5,090 bases of DNA from a bacterium (GTDB lineage Bacteria; Armatimonadota; Fimbriimonadia; Fimbriimonadales; GBS-DC). The translations under genes were made by a program, and so were the position numbers. The stretch spans positions 1-5,090 of the forward strand of contig JARJMV020000314.1 in NCBI GenBank assembly GCA_029335935.2, read 5' to 3'. Below, piece by piece: positions 5,085 to 5,090 of this stretch; positions within the stretch are counted from its first letter, which is position 1, and each line of letters opens with the position of its first letter. The notes beneath the pieces are model-generated. The model made no database searches. It was not told where the DNA came from and was given only the letters and a program-made list of their open reading frames with translations.

Positions 5085-5090
5085 CCTCCT
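5085..5090 (-). promoter_or_regulatory. Strong Shine-Dalgarno AGGAGG for efp
   Basis: On the minus strand AGGAGG is followed by CAAGT and the ATG at 5079. This is the best ribosome binding site in the window, as expected for an abundant translation factor, and it contrasts with the weak or absent sites before the other minus-strand gene and the glycosyl hydrolase gene. Confidence 0.85.

Overview
The window is a gene-dense, GC-rich stretch of bacterial chromosome with five complete or nearly complete protein genes and the tail of a sixth. I see no tRNA, rRNA, CRISPR array, transposase or prophage signal. The elongation factor P is of the Thermus-like sequence type, with Arg32 at the loop tip. 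Together with the GC-rich codon use, weak or absent Shine-Dalgarno sequences at some starts, and tail-to-tail genes that overlap, this suggests a compact, possibly thermophilic, deep-branching bacterium. Armatimonadota or a relative would fit, but that is a low-confidence guess from the sequence alone.

Left block (1-2366, plus strand): the C-terminal hydrophobic tail of an unknown membrane protein (1-135), then a GHL10/DUF187-type glycosyl hydrolase-like protein (172-1299), then a serine hydrolase of the beta-lactamase/S12 superfamily (1317-2366). The gaps are 36 and 17 bases, so the three probably form one operon. Known relatives of the two enzymes act on peptidoglycan: E. coli DigH (GHL10) and B. 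subtilis AmiE/YbbE (beta-lactamase fold). A joint role in cell-wall turnover or muropeptide recycling is therefore a reasonable hypothesis.

Middle block (2363-4513): a small four-helix membrane protein on the minus strand (2363-2875) and a soluble PAS-HisKA-HATPase-REC hybrid histidine kinase on the plus strand (2981-4513). They diverge from a 105-base intergenic region that contains a perfect 6+6 inverted repeat and a small hairpin next to the kinase ribosome binding site.

Right block (4510-5090, minus strand): a complete elongation factor P gene with a strong AGGAGG ribosome binding site at the window edge.

Both convergent junctions (2363-2366 and 4510-4513) overlap by exactly four bases with the same CTAA/TTAG arrangement. 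That leaves no room for a conventional intergenic terminator. Most of the window is recognisable housekeeping or signalling content. The points most worth a second look are the glycan hydrolase plus amidase-like pair, the single amber codon separating a hydrophobic segment from the hydrolase frame, a 15-16-base box shared by two leaders, a CxxCH motif in the kinase PAS domain, and a 9+9 inverted repeat inside the kinase gene.
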